Shown here: positions 16,952 through 25,694 of the stretch, piece after piece
Layout: the number at the start of each line of letters is the position of its first letter
Position numbering within the stretch: the first letter of the stretch is position 1
Assembly (NCBI RefSeq): GCF_005887635.2
Contig: NZ_CP040818.1
Location: 3,975,867-4,039,866, forward strand
Length of the DNA: 64,000 bases
DNA from: Paroceanicella profunda
GTDB taxonomy: Bacteria; Pseudomonadota; Alphaproteobacteria; Rhodobacterales; Rhodobacteraceae
Direction of reading: 5' to 3'
Translations under genes and position numbers: made by a program
The notes under the pieces: generated by a model
What the model was told of the DNA's origin: nothing
Seen by the model: the letters and a program-made list of their open reading frames with translations, nothing else
Database searches by the model: none

Positions 16952-17620
16952 TCAGCTCCGCGCGGCGCGCCAGCGGGCGTGGAGGCCGGCCACGTCGCCC
17001 GAGCACAGGAGCGGCATCGCGGCGGCGAGCGCGTCCGGCTCCCAGTCCCACCAACGCATCTCGAGCAGCAGCGCCACCTCCGCCTCGGGGAAGCGGCTGC
17101 GCAGCGGGCGGGCCGGGTTTCCGGCCACCACCTGGTAGGGGGCGACATCGCGGGTCACCACCGCGCGGGCGCCGATCACCGCGCCGTCGCCGATGCGCAG
17201 CCCGGGCAGGATCATCGCCTCCGCCCCGATCCAGACATCGTTGCCCACCACCGTGTCACCGGCCGGCAGGTAGCCGTCCGCCGCGCCGGCGAAGGCCGGT
17301 TCCTCCGCCATGTAGTGGAAGGGAAAGCTCGACACCCAGTCCGCCCGGTGGCCCTGGTTGCCCGCCATCACGAAACAGGCGCCGGTGCCGATCGAGCAGA
17401 AGCTGCCGACGATCAGCCGGTCCGCAGCATCCGGCCCGGGCGAGAGGTAGCGGGCGCAATCGTCGAAGGAATGGCCGTGGTAGTAGCCGGAATAGTAGCT
17501 GTAGCGGCCCACGCGGATGTTCGGGTTGGTCACCTGTTCGCTCAACAGGCGGCCGGCGAAGGGGCTCTCGAAGGCATTGCCCCCGCCGGGCGGCACGGGC
17601 GGTCTCGCGGCGTCGCTCAT
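16952..17620 (-). CDS. CatB-related O-acetyltransferase
   Basis: 222 residues. A xenobiotic acetyltransferase of the left-handed beta-helix type, related to CatB chloramphenicol acetyltransferases and streptogramin (Vat) acetyltransferases. The conserved block [17 protein letters not shown] (near 90-106) contains the expected catalytic His, and the hexapeptide-repeat coil follows ([20 protein letters not shown], then [14 protein letters not shown]), ending VVAGNPAR. It uses acetyl-CoA; the natural acceptor is unknown. Many chromosomal copies do not confer resistance, so an antibiotic-resistance role should not be assumed. Confidence 0.9.
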   Translation of the reverse strand: MSDAARPPVPPGGGNAFESPFAGRLLSEQVTNPNIRVGRYSYYSGYYHGHSFDDCARYLSPGPDAADRLIVGSFCSIGTGACFVMAGNQGHRADWVSSFPFHYMAEEPAFAGAADGYLPAGDTVVGNDVWIGAEAMILPGLRIGDGAVIGARAVVTRDVAPYQVVAGNPARPLRSRFPEAEVALLLEMRWWDWEPDALAAAMPLLCSGDVAGLHARWRAARS

Positions 17621-17675
17621 GCGGGCCTCCCTGCCCCGTCGGCCGCGCCGCCGGGTGCGGCGGCGCGGGATGCGC

Positions 17676-18659
17676 TCAGCGGTCGGCCTCGAAGCCGAGC
17701 TTGCGGGGGTCGAACTCGTAATGCGCGCCGCAGAACTGGCAATCGGCGGTGAGGTTGCCCTCCTCCGTCGTCATGTGGCCGATGTCGCGGGCCGAGTATT
17801 GCGCCATGGCGCCCACCACCTTCTCCGCCGAGCAGGTGCAGCCGAAGCGCACCGCCTGGGCGTCGAACACCCGCGGCACCTCCTCGTGGAACAGCCGCAC
17901 GAGGAGCTGGTCCGGCGAGACGAGCGGGCCGACCAGCTCATGCGTCTCCGCCGTGTCGAGCAGGTAGTTCACCCGGGCCCAGTTCTCGCCCTCCTCGCCG
18001 GAAACGATGTCGGCCGCGGCCAGGAGACCGTCCTCGCCGCTGGGCAGGTCGCGCACATGGGGCGAGGCCTTGGGCATGTGCTGGAGCATCACCCCCCCGG
18101 CGCGCCAGTGCAGCCCGGAGCCGGGCACCCCCGCCTGCGCCACCGACAGCAGGAAGCGCGTGGCGATCTGCTCGGACTGGGCGAAATACGTCTCCGCGCA
18201 GGCCCCGAGCGAGGCGCCGGAGAGCGGCGTCAGCCCCTGGTAGGGCGTGGTGCCGCGCCCCTGGTCGATGAGCATGCCGAACACGCCCTGCCCCAGCAGC
18301 GGGAAGGCATCGGGGGTGCGCTCGGGCAGCTGATCGGCGTCGAAGCTGGCATAGGCGCGCACCAGGGCCGGCTCGCCCTCGGCGGCGGGGGCGAAATAAT
18401 CGGTGGCGATGAGCCGGATCGGCCCCTCGCCGCGCACCTGCAGCGACAGGCGCCAGCGCAGCTTCATCGTCTGGCCGATGAGCGCGGTGAGCAGGCAGGC
18501 CTCCGCCACGAGGTCGGCCACCGGCGCCGGGTAGGCATGCTGGTCGAGGATGGTGTCGAGCACCCCGTCGAGACGCGCGACGCGCCCGCGGATGTCGGCA
18601 CGGTCGAGCTGGAAGGGCAGGATCATGTCGTCCCACGCGATCTGGGCTGCGGTTGCCAT
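17676..18659 (-). CDS. hslO: Hsp33 redox-regulated chaperone
   Basis: 327 residues. Hsp33 is a cytoplasmic holdase switched on by oxidation and unfolding of its C-terminal zinc site. The metal cysteines are GCTCSAEK (CxC) near 265 and CQFC (CxxC) near 300. The N-terminal core has the typical [20 protein letters not shown] stretch. The ATG at 18659 has GGGAG a short distance upstream; the open frame beyond it is not protein-like. It is divergent from a NUDIX gene, an arrangement common in Rhodobacterales. Confidence 0.94.
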   Translation of the reverse strand: MATAAQIAWDDMILPFQLDRADIRGRVARLDGVLDTILDQHAYPAPVADLVAEACLLTALIGQTMKLRWRLSLQVRGEGPIRLIATDYFAPAAEGEPALVRAYASFDADQLPERTPDAFPLLGQGVFGMLIDQGRGTTPYQGLTPLSGASLGACAETYFAQSEQIATRFLLSVAQAGVPGSGLHWRAGGVMLQHMPKASPHVRDLPSGEDGLLAAADIVSGEEGENWARVNYLLDTAETHELVGPLVSPDQLLVRLFHEEVPRVFDAQAVRFGCTCSAEKVVGAMAQYSARDIGHMTTEEGNLTADCQFCGAHYEFDPRKLGFEADR

Positions 18660-18908
18660 GAAAATCTCCCTACGGCTGACTGCGCGAAACGTCCCACATA
18701 ATAGCCCCGGCGCCCGGCGCAAGGTCAATTCACGATCCCGCCCCGGCAGCCATGCCCCGCGACGCGCCCGCCTGCCGGCCCGGGCAAGCCCGCCCCCGCC
18801 CGTGGCGCGCCGCGCCGGCGGGGGCGCGGGCGCGCCGGAATCCGGCTGACAGCCCGGCGCCGCTTCGCTATCGCAGGGGGGCGAGGAAACCGAAGGGGAG
18901 ACCGCCAG

Positions 18909-19361
18909 ATGCTGCGCAGATTCGGAGAGCCGGTGGAGCCGGGCCGCCGCTACACCACCCGGCCGGGCGCCTATGCCATCATTCTCGGGCCGCGCGGCCT
19001 GCTGGCCACCGAGACGCATGTGCCCGAGTACGAGATCCAGCTTCCCGGCGGTGGCATCGACCCCGGCGAGAGCCCGCTCCGCGCCCTGCACCGCGAGGCG
19101 CTGGAGGAAACCGGCTGGCGCGTGGCCCCGCGGCGGCGGCTGGGCGCCTACCAGCGCTACACCTACATGCCCGAATACGACCTCTGGGCCCGCAAGCTGT
19201 GCCACATCTACCTCTGCGCCGCGGTGCGCCGGCACGGGCCGCCGCGCGAGGCGGACCACCTGCCGATGTGGCTGGACCCGCGTGACGCCGCCGACCGGCT
19301 CACCAATTCCGGCGACCGCTGGTTCCTGAACGCCCTGCTGGCCGCCACCGCCCGCGGCTGA
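18909..19361 (+). CDS. NUDIX hydrolase
   Basis: 150 residues. The NUDIX box runs from GGGIDPGE through LHREALEETGW (about 47-69) and has all the metal-ligand glutamates of GX5EX7REUXEEXGU. Such enzymes cleave nucleoside-diphosphate-linked compounds; the tyrosine-rich stretch after the box (AYQRYTYMPEYDLW) suggests an ADP-sugar or similar substrate, but this is not determined. GGGGAGAC lies upstream of the ATG. Divergent from hslO over a 249-base gap; downstream is a tandem-repeat region. Confidence 0.9.
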   Translation: MLRRFGEPVEPGRRYTTRPGAYAIILGPRGLLATETHVPEYEIQLPGGGIDPGESPLRALHREALEETGWRVAPRRRLGAYQRYTYMPEYDLWARKLCHIYLCAAVRRHGPPREADHLPMWLDPRDAADRLTNSGDRWFLNALLAATARG

Positions 19362-19399
19362 CACGCACTGCCCGCGGCTGACACCACCACCCGCACCGC

Positions 19400-19605
19400 C
19401 ACAGGCCGGGTTGCGTCTGCCCTGCGCGGCCGCAGGCCCGGTCGCGCAGGGCGCGCGCTCAGGACGGGTTGCGCCTGGCACGCGCCGCCGCTGGCCAAGT
19501 TGCGTCTGACACGCGCGGCCACACTTCCGGTCGCGTCTGACACGCGCAACTGCGGGCCGGGGGGCGTACGACACGCGCAGCCGCAGGCCGGGTCGCGGCG
19601 GGCGA
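19400..19605 (+). repeat. Degenerate tandem repeat of about 31 bp
   Basis: Six to seven diverged units, each containing a core like TTGCGTCTGACACGCG and followed by a G/C-rich stretch. The cores begin near 19410, 19441, 19469, 19500, 19531, 19562 and 19594, so the spacing is 31, 28, 31, 31, 31 and 32 bases. It lies in the convergent gap between the NUDIX gene and the TPR gene. The remainder of the gap to 19897 has further short G/C-rich repetition (period about 16-17 near 19830-19910) and no supported gene. Confidence 0.7.
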
Positions 19606-19897
19606 ACCGCGGCACTGGCCGCCCGCTCGGCGGGAGGGACATCTCCGGCCCGGTCCGCTGCGGACAGCGCGGGGAGACAGGCCCTTGCATGCGGTTTCGT
19701 TGCGGGAAAGCGGATGCGCCTTTCAGGGCGATCCATCGGCCTGCACGCGGCCGTTCGGGAGGGCCGATCGGAACGGACGGGCCGGGGCCGCGATGGAGGC
19801 CGCGTCGGGCACCGTGCCGAGGGGGGCCGGGTTACATGGCAGGCGGGCTTAAGAGCAGGCCGGATTCAGGGCGGGCCGGCATCGCAGCGGGCGGGCG

Positions 19898-21427
19898 TCA
19901 GGGCAGGCCGGCCCGGCGCAGGCCCTCGGCGAAATGGTCACGGTCGGCGGGGTCCTGGTCCGGCACCACGCTCAGCCAGTTTGCCACCGTGAAGCGCGGG
20001 AAGGCGGCGCGGATGCGCCAGGCCTCGCGTTCGGCGGCCTCGCGCTGGCCGAGATGCGCGTAGGCGGCGGCGAGGATGCGCCGGCCCTGCGTCGGATCCT
20101 GCATGCGCAGCACGGTGCGCACCGCCTCCTGGTACCGGCGCAGGGTGAAGAAGGCCCCGGCCTGCAGCCACAGGTAGAGGTCGGGAAACCACGGGTTGAG
20201 CTGCATCGCGCGCTCCAGCATCTCCAGCGCCTCCGACGCGCGGCCCGAATGGGCGAAGGCGTCGGCGGCGTCGGCCAGCATATCCGCGTCATTGGGGTTC
20301 AGCCGCAGCGCCTCCTCGTAGGCGGCCACGCAGAGCGCGTGCTCCCTGCGGTAGAGCCGGGCGAAGCCGATCTCGCCATGGGCGCGGGCGTCGCGCGGCT
20401 CCGCGTCCACCGCGCGCTGCGCGAAGGCCAGCGCGCGCTGCAGGGTGCGGTCGGGATGGGTGGTCCAGCCGTGCCGCCAGCGCAGGTTCTCGCAGCGCGA
20501 CAGCAGCGACAGGGCGCGCGCATAGCCCGGCTCCAGCGCCAGCGCCACGTTGCACATCTGCTCCGCCTCCGCGACGGCGTTCACCGAGGGCACGTGCAGC
20601 AGCGCCTGGGCGCTCAGCACCAGCTCCGTGGCGCGCAGGTCTCCCGGCGGCGGGGTGAGCGCCTGCTGGGCATACTCGCGCTCCGAGATGCCCAGCGCGG
20701 TGGCGGAGGTGATCCGGTCCGCGACATCCTCGGCCACGCCGAAGAGATCGTCGGAGGGGCGCTGGAACCGCTCGGCCCAGATCGCCCGTCCCGAGGCGCT
20801 CTCGGTCAGCGCCACGTCGAGCCGCATCATCCCCGCGCGCTCGGACAGCGACCCGGAGATCACGAAGCGCACGTTCATCCGCTGGCCGATCTCGAAGGGC
20901 GGCAGCAGCGTGTCGCGCCACACCCGCGAGGTGCCGCGCGACATCACCGAAAGCTCGGAGAACCGCGTGAGCCCCATGTTCACGTCATCGGACATGCCGC
21001 GCGCCTGCAGCCGCATCCGCCGGTCTCCGGAGGGCGAGCGGAAGGGCAGCACCGCGAGGGTGAAGGGCGCGGCCAGGGCGCGCTTCACCGGCTGGGCGTA
21101 GAGCGCCTCGCGCCGGGGATGCAGGATCCACAGGTCCTCCGGCGGGCTGGTCGGGCCCGGCGGGTGCAGGCCGAAGTATTCCAGGCCGAAGCGCGTGTCC
21201 GGGCCCAGCGCCTCGCGGGCACCGCCGGTCACCCGGATCTCGGCAGCTTCCTTGGCCAGCACCTGCAGCTCGCGCAGGCGCTGCTCGCCGATGGGCGGAT
21301 CGAGCGCCAGCACGCCGGCGCGCGGCAGGTCCTCCAGCTCCGGCATCTCCTCCGGGCCCGAAAAGCGCAGCACTTTCCGCGTGCCGCCGGTTTCCACCAG
21401 GATCAGCCCGATCCCTCCGAGTGCCAT
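19898..21427 (-). CDS. TolB-like domain and TPR repeat protein
   Basis: 509 residues. The first about 110 are unrecognised. Residues about 125-260 (TLAVLPFRSPSGD through SGSLSERAGMMRLDVALTES) match the TolB-like N-terminal/FlgO-type module that in many alphaproteobacterial proteins follows a cyclase or a winged-helix DNA-binding domain. The rest is a series of TPR-like helical pairs (ALEPGYARALSLLSR, VDAEPRDARAHGEIGFARL, LNPNDADMLADAADAFAHSG). No catalytic, DNA-binding or membrane segment is evident, so it is probably a protein-interaction component of a signalling pathway. GGAAGG precedes the ATG closely. Divergent from an ABC exporter with 140 bases between. Confidence 0.72.
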   Translation of the reverse strand: MALGGIGLILVETGGTRKVLRFSGPEEMPELEDLPRAGVLALDPPIGEQRLRELQVLAKEAAEIRVTGGAREALGPDTRFGLEYFGLHPPGPTSPPEDLWILHPRREALYAQPVKRALAAPFTLAVLPFRSPSGDRRMRLQARGMSDDVNMGLTRFSELSVMSRGTSRVWRDTLLPPFEIGQRMNVRFVISGSLSERAGMMRLDVALTESASGRAIWAERFQRPSDDLFGVAEDVADRITSATALGISEREYAQQALTPPPGDLRATELVLSAQALLHVPSVNAVAEAEQMCNVALALEPGYARALSLLSRCENLRWRHGWTTHPDRTLQRALAFAQRAVDAEPRDARAHGEIGFARLYRREHALCVAAYEEALRLNPNDADMLADAADAFAHSGRASEALEMLERAMQLNPWFPDLYLWLQAGAFFTLRRYQEAVRTVLRMQDPTQGRRILAAAYAHLGQREAAEREAWRIRAAFPRFTVANWLSVVPDQDPADRDHFAEGLRRAGLP

Positions 21428-21567
21428 GCCCTTCCCGCCCCCGCCTGCGCTGACGGCTTGCAAGTGCCGCCGTGGCGTGCAGTTTGGCATGGCGCGCGGC
21501 GCATGATAAGTCCCTGCCTCCGCGGGGCACCGACCATCGTGCCGCCGCACCATGAGGAGAATACCCG

Positions 21568-23322
21568 ATGCACAGTGCCGACGCGGACGGCCTGACCCTC
21601 GCCCAGGGTTACGGGCGGTTGTGGCGCACCTATGTGCGCCGACACTGGCGCTCGCTGCTGGTGGCCGGCCTGATGACGCTGATCTACGCGGTGACCACGG
21701 CGCTGATGGTGCGGGCCACCGCCTGGCTGGTGGATGCCTTCGACGCGCGCGACGCCGGGGCGCTGGCCTGGGCGCCGGCGGTGATCCTGGCCATCACCCT
21801 GCCCCGCGGCGCGGCCCTCTACGCGCAGAAGACCCTCAACATCCGCACCATGACCACCATCGAGGCCGACCTGCAGAAGGCGATGTACGGCGCCCTGCTC
21901 AGCGCCGATCTCGCGCGCATGCAGCAGGAACCGCCCGCCTCGCTGGGCGCGCGCTTCACCGCCGACATCGGCCTGGTGCGCGAGGTGATGGACCGGGGCG
22001 TGAACACGGTGGCCGCCGTGGCCACCATCATCGGCGCCTTCACCCAGATGCTGCTCATCGACTGGGTGCTGACCCTGGGGACCATGGCGATCTTCCTGCT
22101 GGCGATGACCCCGATCAACACCATCGGCGCCCGGCTGAAGCGGCTCAGCCGGCAGGCGCAGGCCCAGATCGGCCAGATGACCGCGAAGGTGAACGAGGGC
22201 CTGGGCGGCGCCCGCCTCGCCAAGACCTACCGGCTGGAGAGCTACCTCGCCGAAACCGCGAACGAGAGCTTCGACAGCCTGCGCGGCCTCAAGGTGAAGA
22301 TGATGGACCAGCAGGCCCGGGTGGAGCCGATGATGGAGGCGTTCGGCGGTCTCGCGCTTGCCGGGCTGGTGCTGTTCGTGGGCACGCGCATCGCCAACGG
22401 CACCAATTCCATCGGGGATTTCTCCGGCTTCCTGGCCGGGCTGGCCATCGCCTCGCAGCCGATGCGCAAGATCGGGGCGATCTTCACCCTCGCCAGCCAG
22501 GGCCTCGCCGCGCTCAGCCGGATCTACGCCCTGCTCGACGTGCAGAACACCGTGGTGGACCGGCCCGACGCCAGGCCGCTGCCCCGGGTGAGCGGCGCGC
22601 TGAGCTTCCGCGACGTGCATTTCGCCTATCCCGACGGCTCCATGGCCCTGCGCGGCATCGACCTCGACATCCCGGCGGGGCAGACGGTGGCGCTGGTCGG
22701 GCGCTCGGGTGCCGGCAAGTCCACGGTGTTCAACCTCATCCCGCGGCTCTACGACGCCACCTCCGGCAGCGTGACCCTCGACGGCCACGACCTGCGCGAG
22801 GTCACCCTCGCCTCGCTGCGCGACCAGGTGGCGCTGGTGAGCCAGGATTCGGTGCTGCTCACCGACACGATCGCGGCGAACATCGGCTTCGGCCGCCCCG
22901 GCGCCAGCCGCGCGGAGATCGAGGACGCCGCCCGCGACGCCGCCGCGCACGAGTTCATCTCGCGGCTGCCGAACGGGTTCGACACCCGGCTGGGCGAGGA
23001 GGGCGGCAGCTTCTCCGGCGGCGAGCGCCAGCGCCTGGCCATCGCCCGTGCCATCCTGCGCGACGCGCCCGTGCTGCTGCTCGACGAGCCCACCTCCGCC
23101 CTCGACGCCGAGAGCGAGGCGGCCATCCGCGGCGCGCTGAAGCGGCTCACCGCCGGGCGCACCACGCTGGTCATCGCGCACCGGCTGTCGACCATCCTCG
23201 ACAGCGACCTGATCTGCGCGATGGACCAGGGCCGCATCGTGGAACGCGGCACCCATGCCGAACTGCTGGAGCGCAACGGGCTCTACGCCGATCTCTACCG
23301 GCTGCAGTTCGGCAAGGGCTGA
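21568..23322 (+). CDS. MsbA-like ABC exporter (fused membrane and ATPase domains)
   Basis: 584 residues: an N-terminal type-IV exporter membrane domain with about six spans (about 30-300) and a C-terminal ATPase. Walker A is VGRSGAGKST, the Q-loop is VSQDS, the signature SGGERQRLAIARA, Walker B VLLLDEPTSALD, and the switch His is in VIAHRLST, so the ATPase is complete. It works as a homodimer, probably exporting lipids or hydrophobic compounds. The intracellular-loop GANEGLGGARL-like motif (VNEGLGGARLAKTYRLE) is present. A start codon 16 bases earlier belongs to another frame. Confidence 0.92.
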   Translation: MHSADADGLTLAQGYGRLWRTYVRRHWRSLLVAGLMTLIYAVTTALMVRATAWLVDAFDARDAGALAWAPAVILAITLPRGAALYAQKTLNIRTMTTIEADLQKAMYGALLSADLARMQQEPPASLGARFTADIGLVREVMDRGVNTVAAVATIIGAFTQMLLIDWVLTLGTMAIFLLAMTPINTIGARLKRLSRQAQAQIGQMTAKVNEGLGGARLAKTYRLESYLAETANESFDSLRGLKVKMMDQQARVEPMMEAFGGLALAGLVLFVGTRIANGTNSIGDFSGFLAGLAIASQPMRKIGAIFTLASQGLAALSRIYALLDVQNTVVDRPDARPLPRVSGALSFRDVHFAYPDGSMALRGIDLDIPAGQTVALVGRSGAGKSTVFNLIPRLYDATSGSVTLDGHDLREVTLASLRDQVALVSQDSVLLTDTIAANIGFGRPGASRAEIEDAARDAAAHEFISRLPNGFDTRLGEEGGSFSGGERQRLAIARAILRDAPVLLLDEPTSALDAESEAAIRGALKRLTAGRTTLVIAHRLSTILDSDLICAMDQGRIVERGTHAELLERNGLYADLYRLQFGKG

Positions 23323-24000
23323 CCGGGGAAGGTGCGCCGGGGGCGAGGCCCCTGCCTGCCTGCCTTCCCTCCCGCCCCTGCCCCGGCGGCACCGGGCCCT
23401 CACATGCGCCAGAGCGCCCGACCGCTGCCCGCACCGCCCGCCGCCTGTGGCACGCCGGAAGGGGCCGGGATCCGTTGCGCACCCGGCCCTCCTGCAGGGC
23501 CCAGGCACCGGGGCGCCGCAGGATCGCGCTGCGCTCCCGTAACCGCCCTCCGCTGCCCGCGTCCACCCTCCGCGTCCGCCCTCCGCCCTCCGCCTCCCGT
23601 GTCCGCCTTCCCCTGCCCCAGTCCACCCCGCCCGTGTCCAGCCTCCGCTGCCTGCGTCCGCCCTCTGCTGCCCGCGTCACACTCCGGGCAGGTCGTCCCC
23701 CCCACACGGGCGCCTCCGCTCCGCCTGCCCGCGATGCGACAACGGCCGGGCGCCTGAGGCGGAGGCGCCCCGGCGTCCCGTCCCCGTGCCTCCACAGCGC
23801 CACGGAGCCACGCCCTGTGCGGCGGCCCGGGGGCATGGCCGCGGCGCTGATCCGGGCGCTCCGATCTGGCGGGGCCGGCGTGGCGCGGCCCGGTGCCCCG
23901 GCGGGCTGAAGGCTGCGGCGGCCGCGGCCGCGCGGGCGCTTACGGCCTCGCGTGGGGCATCGCGGGGGGTGCGGGAACCGAGGCGTTTTGTGCGCTGCAA
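23323..24000. other. Long GC-rich intergenic stretch before the phasin gene
   Basis: Nearly 700 bases without a supported gene. From about 23535 to 23690 it is C-rich on this strand with an irregular repeat of about 20 bp (variants of CGTCCGCCCTCCGCTGCCCG). The frames that stay open are Pro/Arg/Ala-rich and lack a plausible start context. Confidence 0.5.
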
Positions 24001-24039
24001 CAAAAACCCCTTGAATACCGCATTGCAGCACACCAGATT
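23994..24039 (+). promoter_or_regulatory. Candidate phasin promoter with PhaR-like motifs
   Basis: GCTGCAA (23994-24000) and TTGCAGC (24023-24029) are inverted copies. The second falls inside the spacer of a possible promoter, TTGAAT (24011-24016), 17 bases, CAGATT (24034-24039). PhaR repressors of Paracoccus and Rhodobacter bind TGC-rich CTGC/GCAG elements before phasin genes, so repression lifted by PHB is plausible here. The match is to a loose motif. Confidence 0.45.
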
Positions 24040-24075
24040 GATCGTCGGAGAGAATCAACCACGAGGAGAGCTCAT

Positions 24076-24540
24076 ATGTTCGACAAGAACCTGTTTCCGT
24101 TCGACACAGAGAAGATGATGGAAATGTTCAAAACCCCGGATTTCAGCAAGATGATGTCTGACATGAAATTCCCTGCGGTGAGCCCGGAAGAGCTTATGGC
24201 CACCCAGAAGAAGAACATGGACGCGCTCGTGGAGGCCAACAAGGCTGCCGCCGCCGGCTACCAGGATCTGTTCAAGAAGCAGGTCGCGATCTTCGAGGAG
24301 ACGATGTCCGAGGCCCAGAAGCAGATGAAGGGGTTCGACGCGTCCAAGCTCTCCCCCGAGTCCGCCGCCGCCCAGACCGAGCTCACCAAGGCCGCGGTCC
24401 AGAAGGCGCTCGCCAACATGAAGATGCTGGCCGAGACCGCCCAGAAGGCCAATGCCGACGCCTACACGATCGTGTCCGCACGCATCAAGGAATCGGTCGC
24501 CGAGCTGCAGGACATGGCGTCCAAGCTGCAGAAGAAGTGA
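24076..24540 (+). CDS. phaP: Phasin (PHA granule-associated protein)
   Basis: 154 residues, helical, rich in Lys, Ala, Glu, Met and Gln, with no signal peptide. Phasins coat polyhydroxyalkanoate granules and control their number and size. The central part (VEANKAAAAGYQDLFKKQVA, then FEETMSEAQKQMKGF) is the typical amphipathic phasin helix. A strong GAGGAGAG ribosome-binding site lies 5 bases before the ATG, suiting an abundant protein. The promoter region carries PhaR-like motifs. Synthase and depolymerase genes are not in the window. Confidence 0.9.
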   Translation: MFDKNLFPFDTEKMMEMFKTPDFSKMMSDMKFPAVSPEELMATQKKNMDALVEANKAAAAGYQDLFKKQVAIFEETMSEAQKQMKGFDASKLSPESAAAQTELTKAAVQKALANMKMLAETAQKANADAYTIVSARIKESVAELQDMASKLQKK

Positions 24541-24604
24541 TCCACTCTCCGCTTGCCCCGGCCCCGGGCAGGCGGTTTAGTCCTCCCCGTCACGAGGAGG
24601 ACAG

Positions 24605-24943
24605 ATGGATCAGATCAGCTTTGACGATTTCCTGAAGGTCGATATACGCGTCGGCACGATCACTCGTGCCGAGCCCTACCCCGAGGCGCGCAAGCCCGCC
24701 ATCAAGCTCTGGATCGACTTCGGAGACGAGATCGGCGAGCGGCGCAGCTCGGCCCAGATCACCGTGCATTACGACCCCGACACCCTGCCCGGACGGCAGG
24801 TGCTGGCGGTGGTGAACTTCCCGCCCCGGCAGATCGGCCGCTTCCTTTCGGAAGTGCTGGTGCTCGGGGTGCCGGACCGCAACGGCGACATCGTCCTGCT
24901 CAGCCCCGAACGCGACGTGCCCACCGGCGGGCGCATGCACTGA
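24605..24943 (+). CDS. CsaA-like tRNA-binding protein
   Basis: 112 residues forming a single EMAP/OB-fold tRNA-binding domain. [27 protein letters not shown] sequence starts the fold (here cut at residues 9-27), [19 protein letters not shown] is the conserved middle, and [16 protein letters not shown] the typical end. CsaA was described as an export-related chaperone in Bacillus; free-standing proteins of this family bind tRNA. GAGGAGG lies 4 bases before the ATG. It follows the phasin gene by 64 bases and converges on rppH across a shared terminator. Confidence 0.9.
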   Translation: MDQISFDDFLKVDIRVGTITRAEPYPEARKPAIKLWIDFGDEIGERRSSAQITVHYDPDTLPGRQVLAVVNFPPRQIGRFLSEVLVLGVPDRNGDIVLLSPERDVPTGGRMH

Positions 24944-25065
24944 CACGCGCGCCCGGCGCACGGTCGGGCCGCCCTGCCGGGGCTCGCGGCGTCATGGGTC
25001 CGCCAGGGCCCGACCTCCGAGCCCGATCCTCGTGCTGGCCGCCGTGCCCGGCCCGGAGAGAGCAA

Positions 25066-25100
25066 AAAGGGCGCGGCACCCCTGCGGCGCCGCGCCCTTT
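25066..25100. terminator. Bidirectional rho-independent terminator between csaA-like gene and rppH
   Basis: AAAGGGCGCGGC and GCCGCGCCCTTT form a perfect 12-bp stem with an 11-base loop. On the leftward strand the stem is followed by a run of five T, and on the rightward strand by TTT, so it can end both converging transcripts. Confidence 0.88.
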
Positions 25101-25123
25101 GCCTTGCCCGGCCTGTCGGGGCC

Positions 25124-25618
25124 TCAGCCCACGAGTTCGCGGAATTCCTCGATCACCCGGCGGTAGGTGTCGCGCTTGAAGGGAACGATCTTCTCCAGCA
25201 GCACCCCGGGCTCCAGCCAGGTCCAGCGGTTGAACTCCGGGTGTTCGGTGGCGATGTCGATGTCGTGGTCGGTGCCCAGGAAGCGCAGCAGGAACCAGCG
25301 CTGCTTCTGGCCGCGATAGCGCCCCTTCCACAGTTTCGGCACCAGGTGATGCGGCAGGTCGTAGGGAATCCAGTCCCGGGTCTCGGCGAGGATCTCGACC
25401 TTGTCGGACGTGATCCCGGTTTCCTCCCACAGCTCGCGCAGCGCGGCCTCCTGCGGGTCTTCCCCGTCATCCACGCCGCCCTGGGGCATCTGCCAGGCGG
25501 GGGTCGGGTTGTCGATGCGCTGACCGGCGAAGATGCGGCCATCCCGGCTGACGATCATCAGGCCCACGCAGGGCCTGTAGGGCAGTTCGGCGATCTGTTC
25601 TGCGGTGAGGTGAGGCAT
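25124..25618 (-). CDS. rppH: RNA pyrophosphohydrolase (NUDIX)
   Basis: 164 residues. RppH removes pyrophosphate from triphosphorylated 5' ends of mRNA, opening them to RNase E. It may also hydrolyse dinucleoside polyphosphates. The NUDIX box is [27 protein letters not shown] (about 47-69), preceded by the family stretch PAWQMPQGG and followed by [21 protein letters not shown], a typical RppH signature. GGAAGGAT lies 6 bases before the ATG at 25618. It ends the leftward rsfS-to-rppH run, 76 bases after ctpA. Confidence 0.94.
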   Translation of the reverse strand: MPHLTAEQIAELPYRPCVGLMIVSRDGRIFAGQRIDNPTPAWQMPQGGVDDGEDPQEAALRELWEETGITSDKVEILAETRDWIPYDLPHHLVPKLWKGRYRGQKQRWFLLRFLGTDHDIDIATEHPEFNRWTWLEPGVLLEKIVPFKRDTYRRVIEEFRELVG

Positions 25619-25694
25619 CGGCGATCCTTCCGGGGCAAGCAATTCGGCCTGCGGAGGGGGCCCGCGCATGCGCCGCCCCCTCCGCGAGCAGAGA

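Noticed and set aside
16952..17620. Chloramphenicol resistance gene
   Set aside because: The family includes resistance enzymes, but chromosomal CatB-like proteins of this kind often have other or unknown acceptors, and there are no mobile-element signs.
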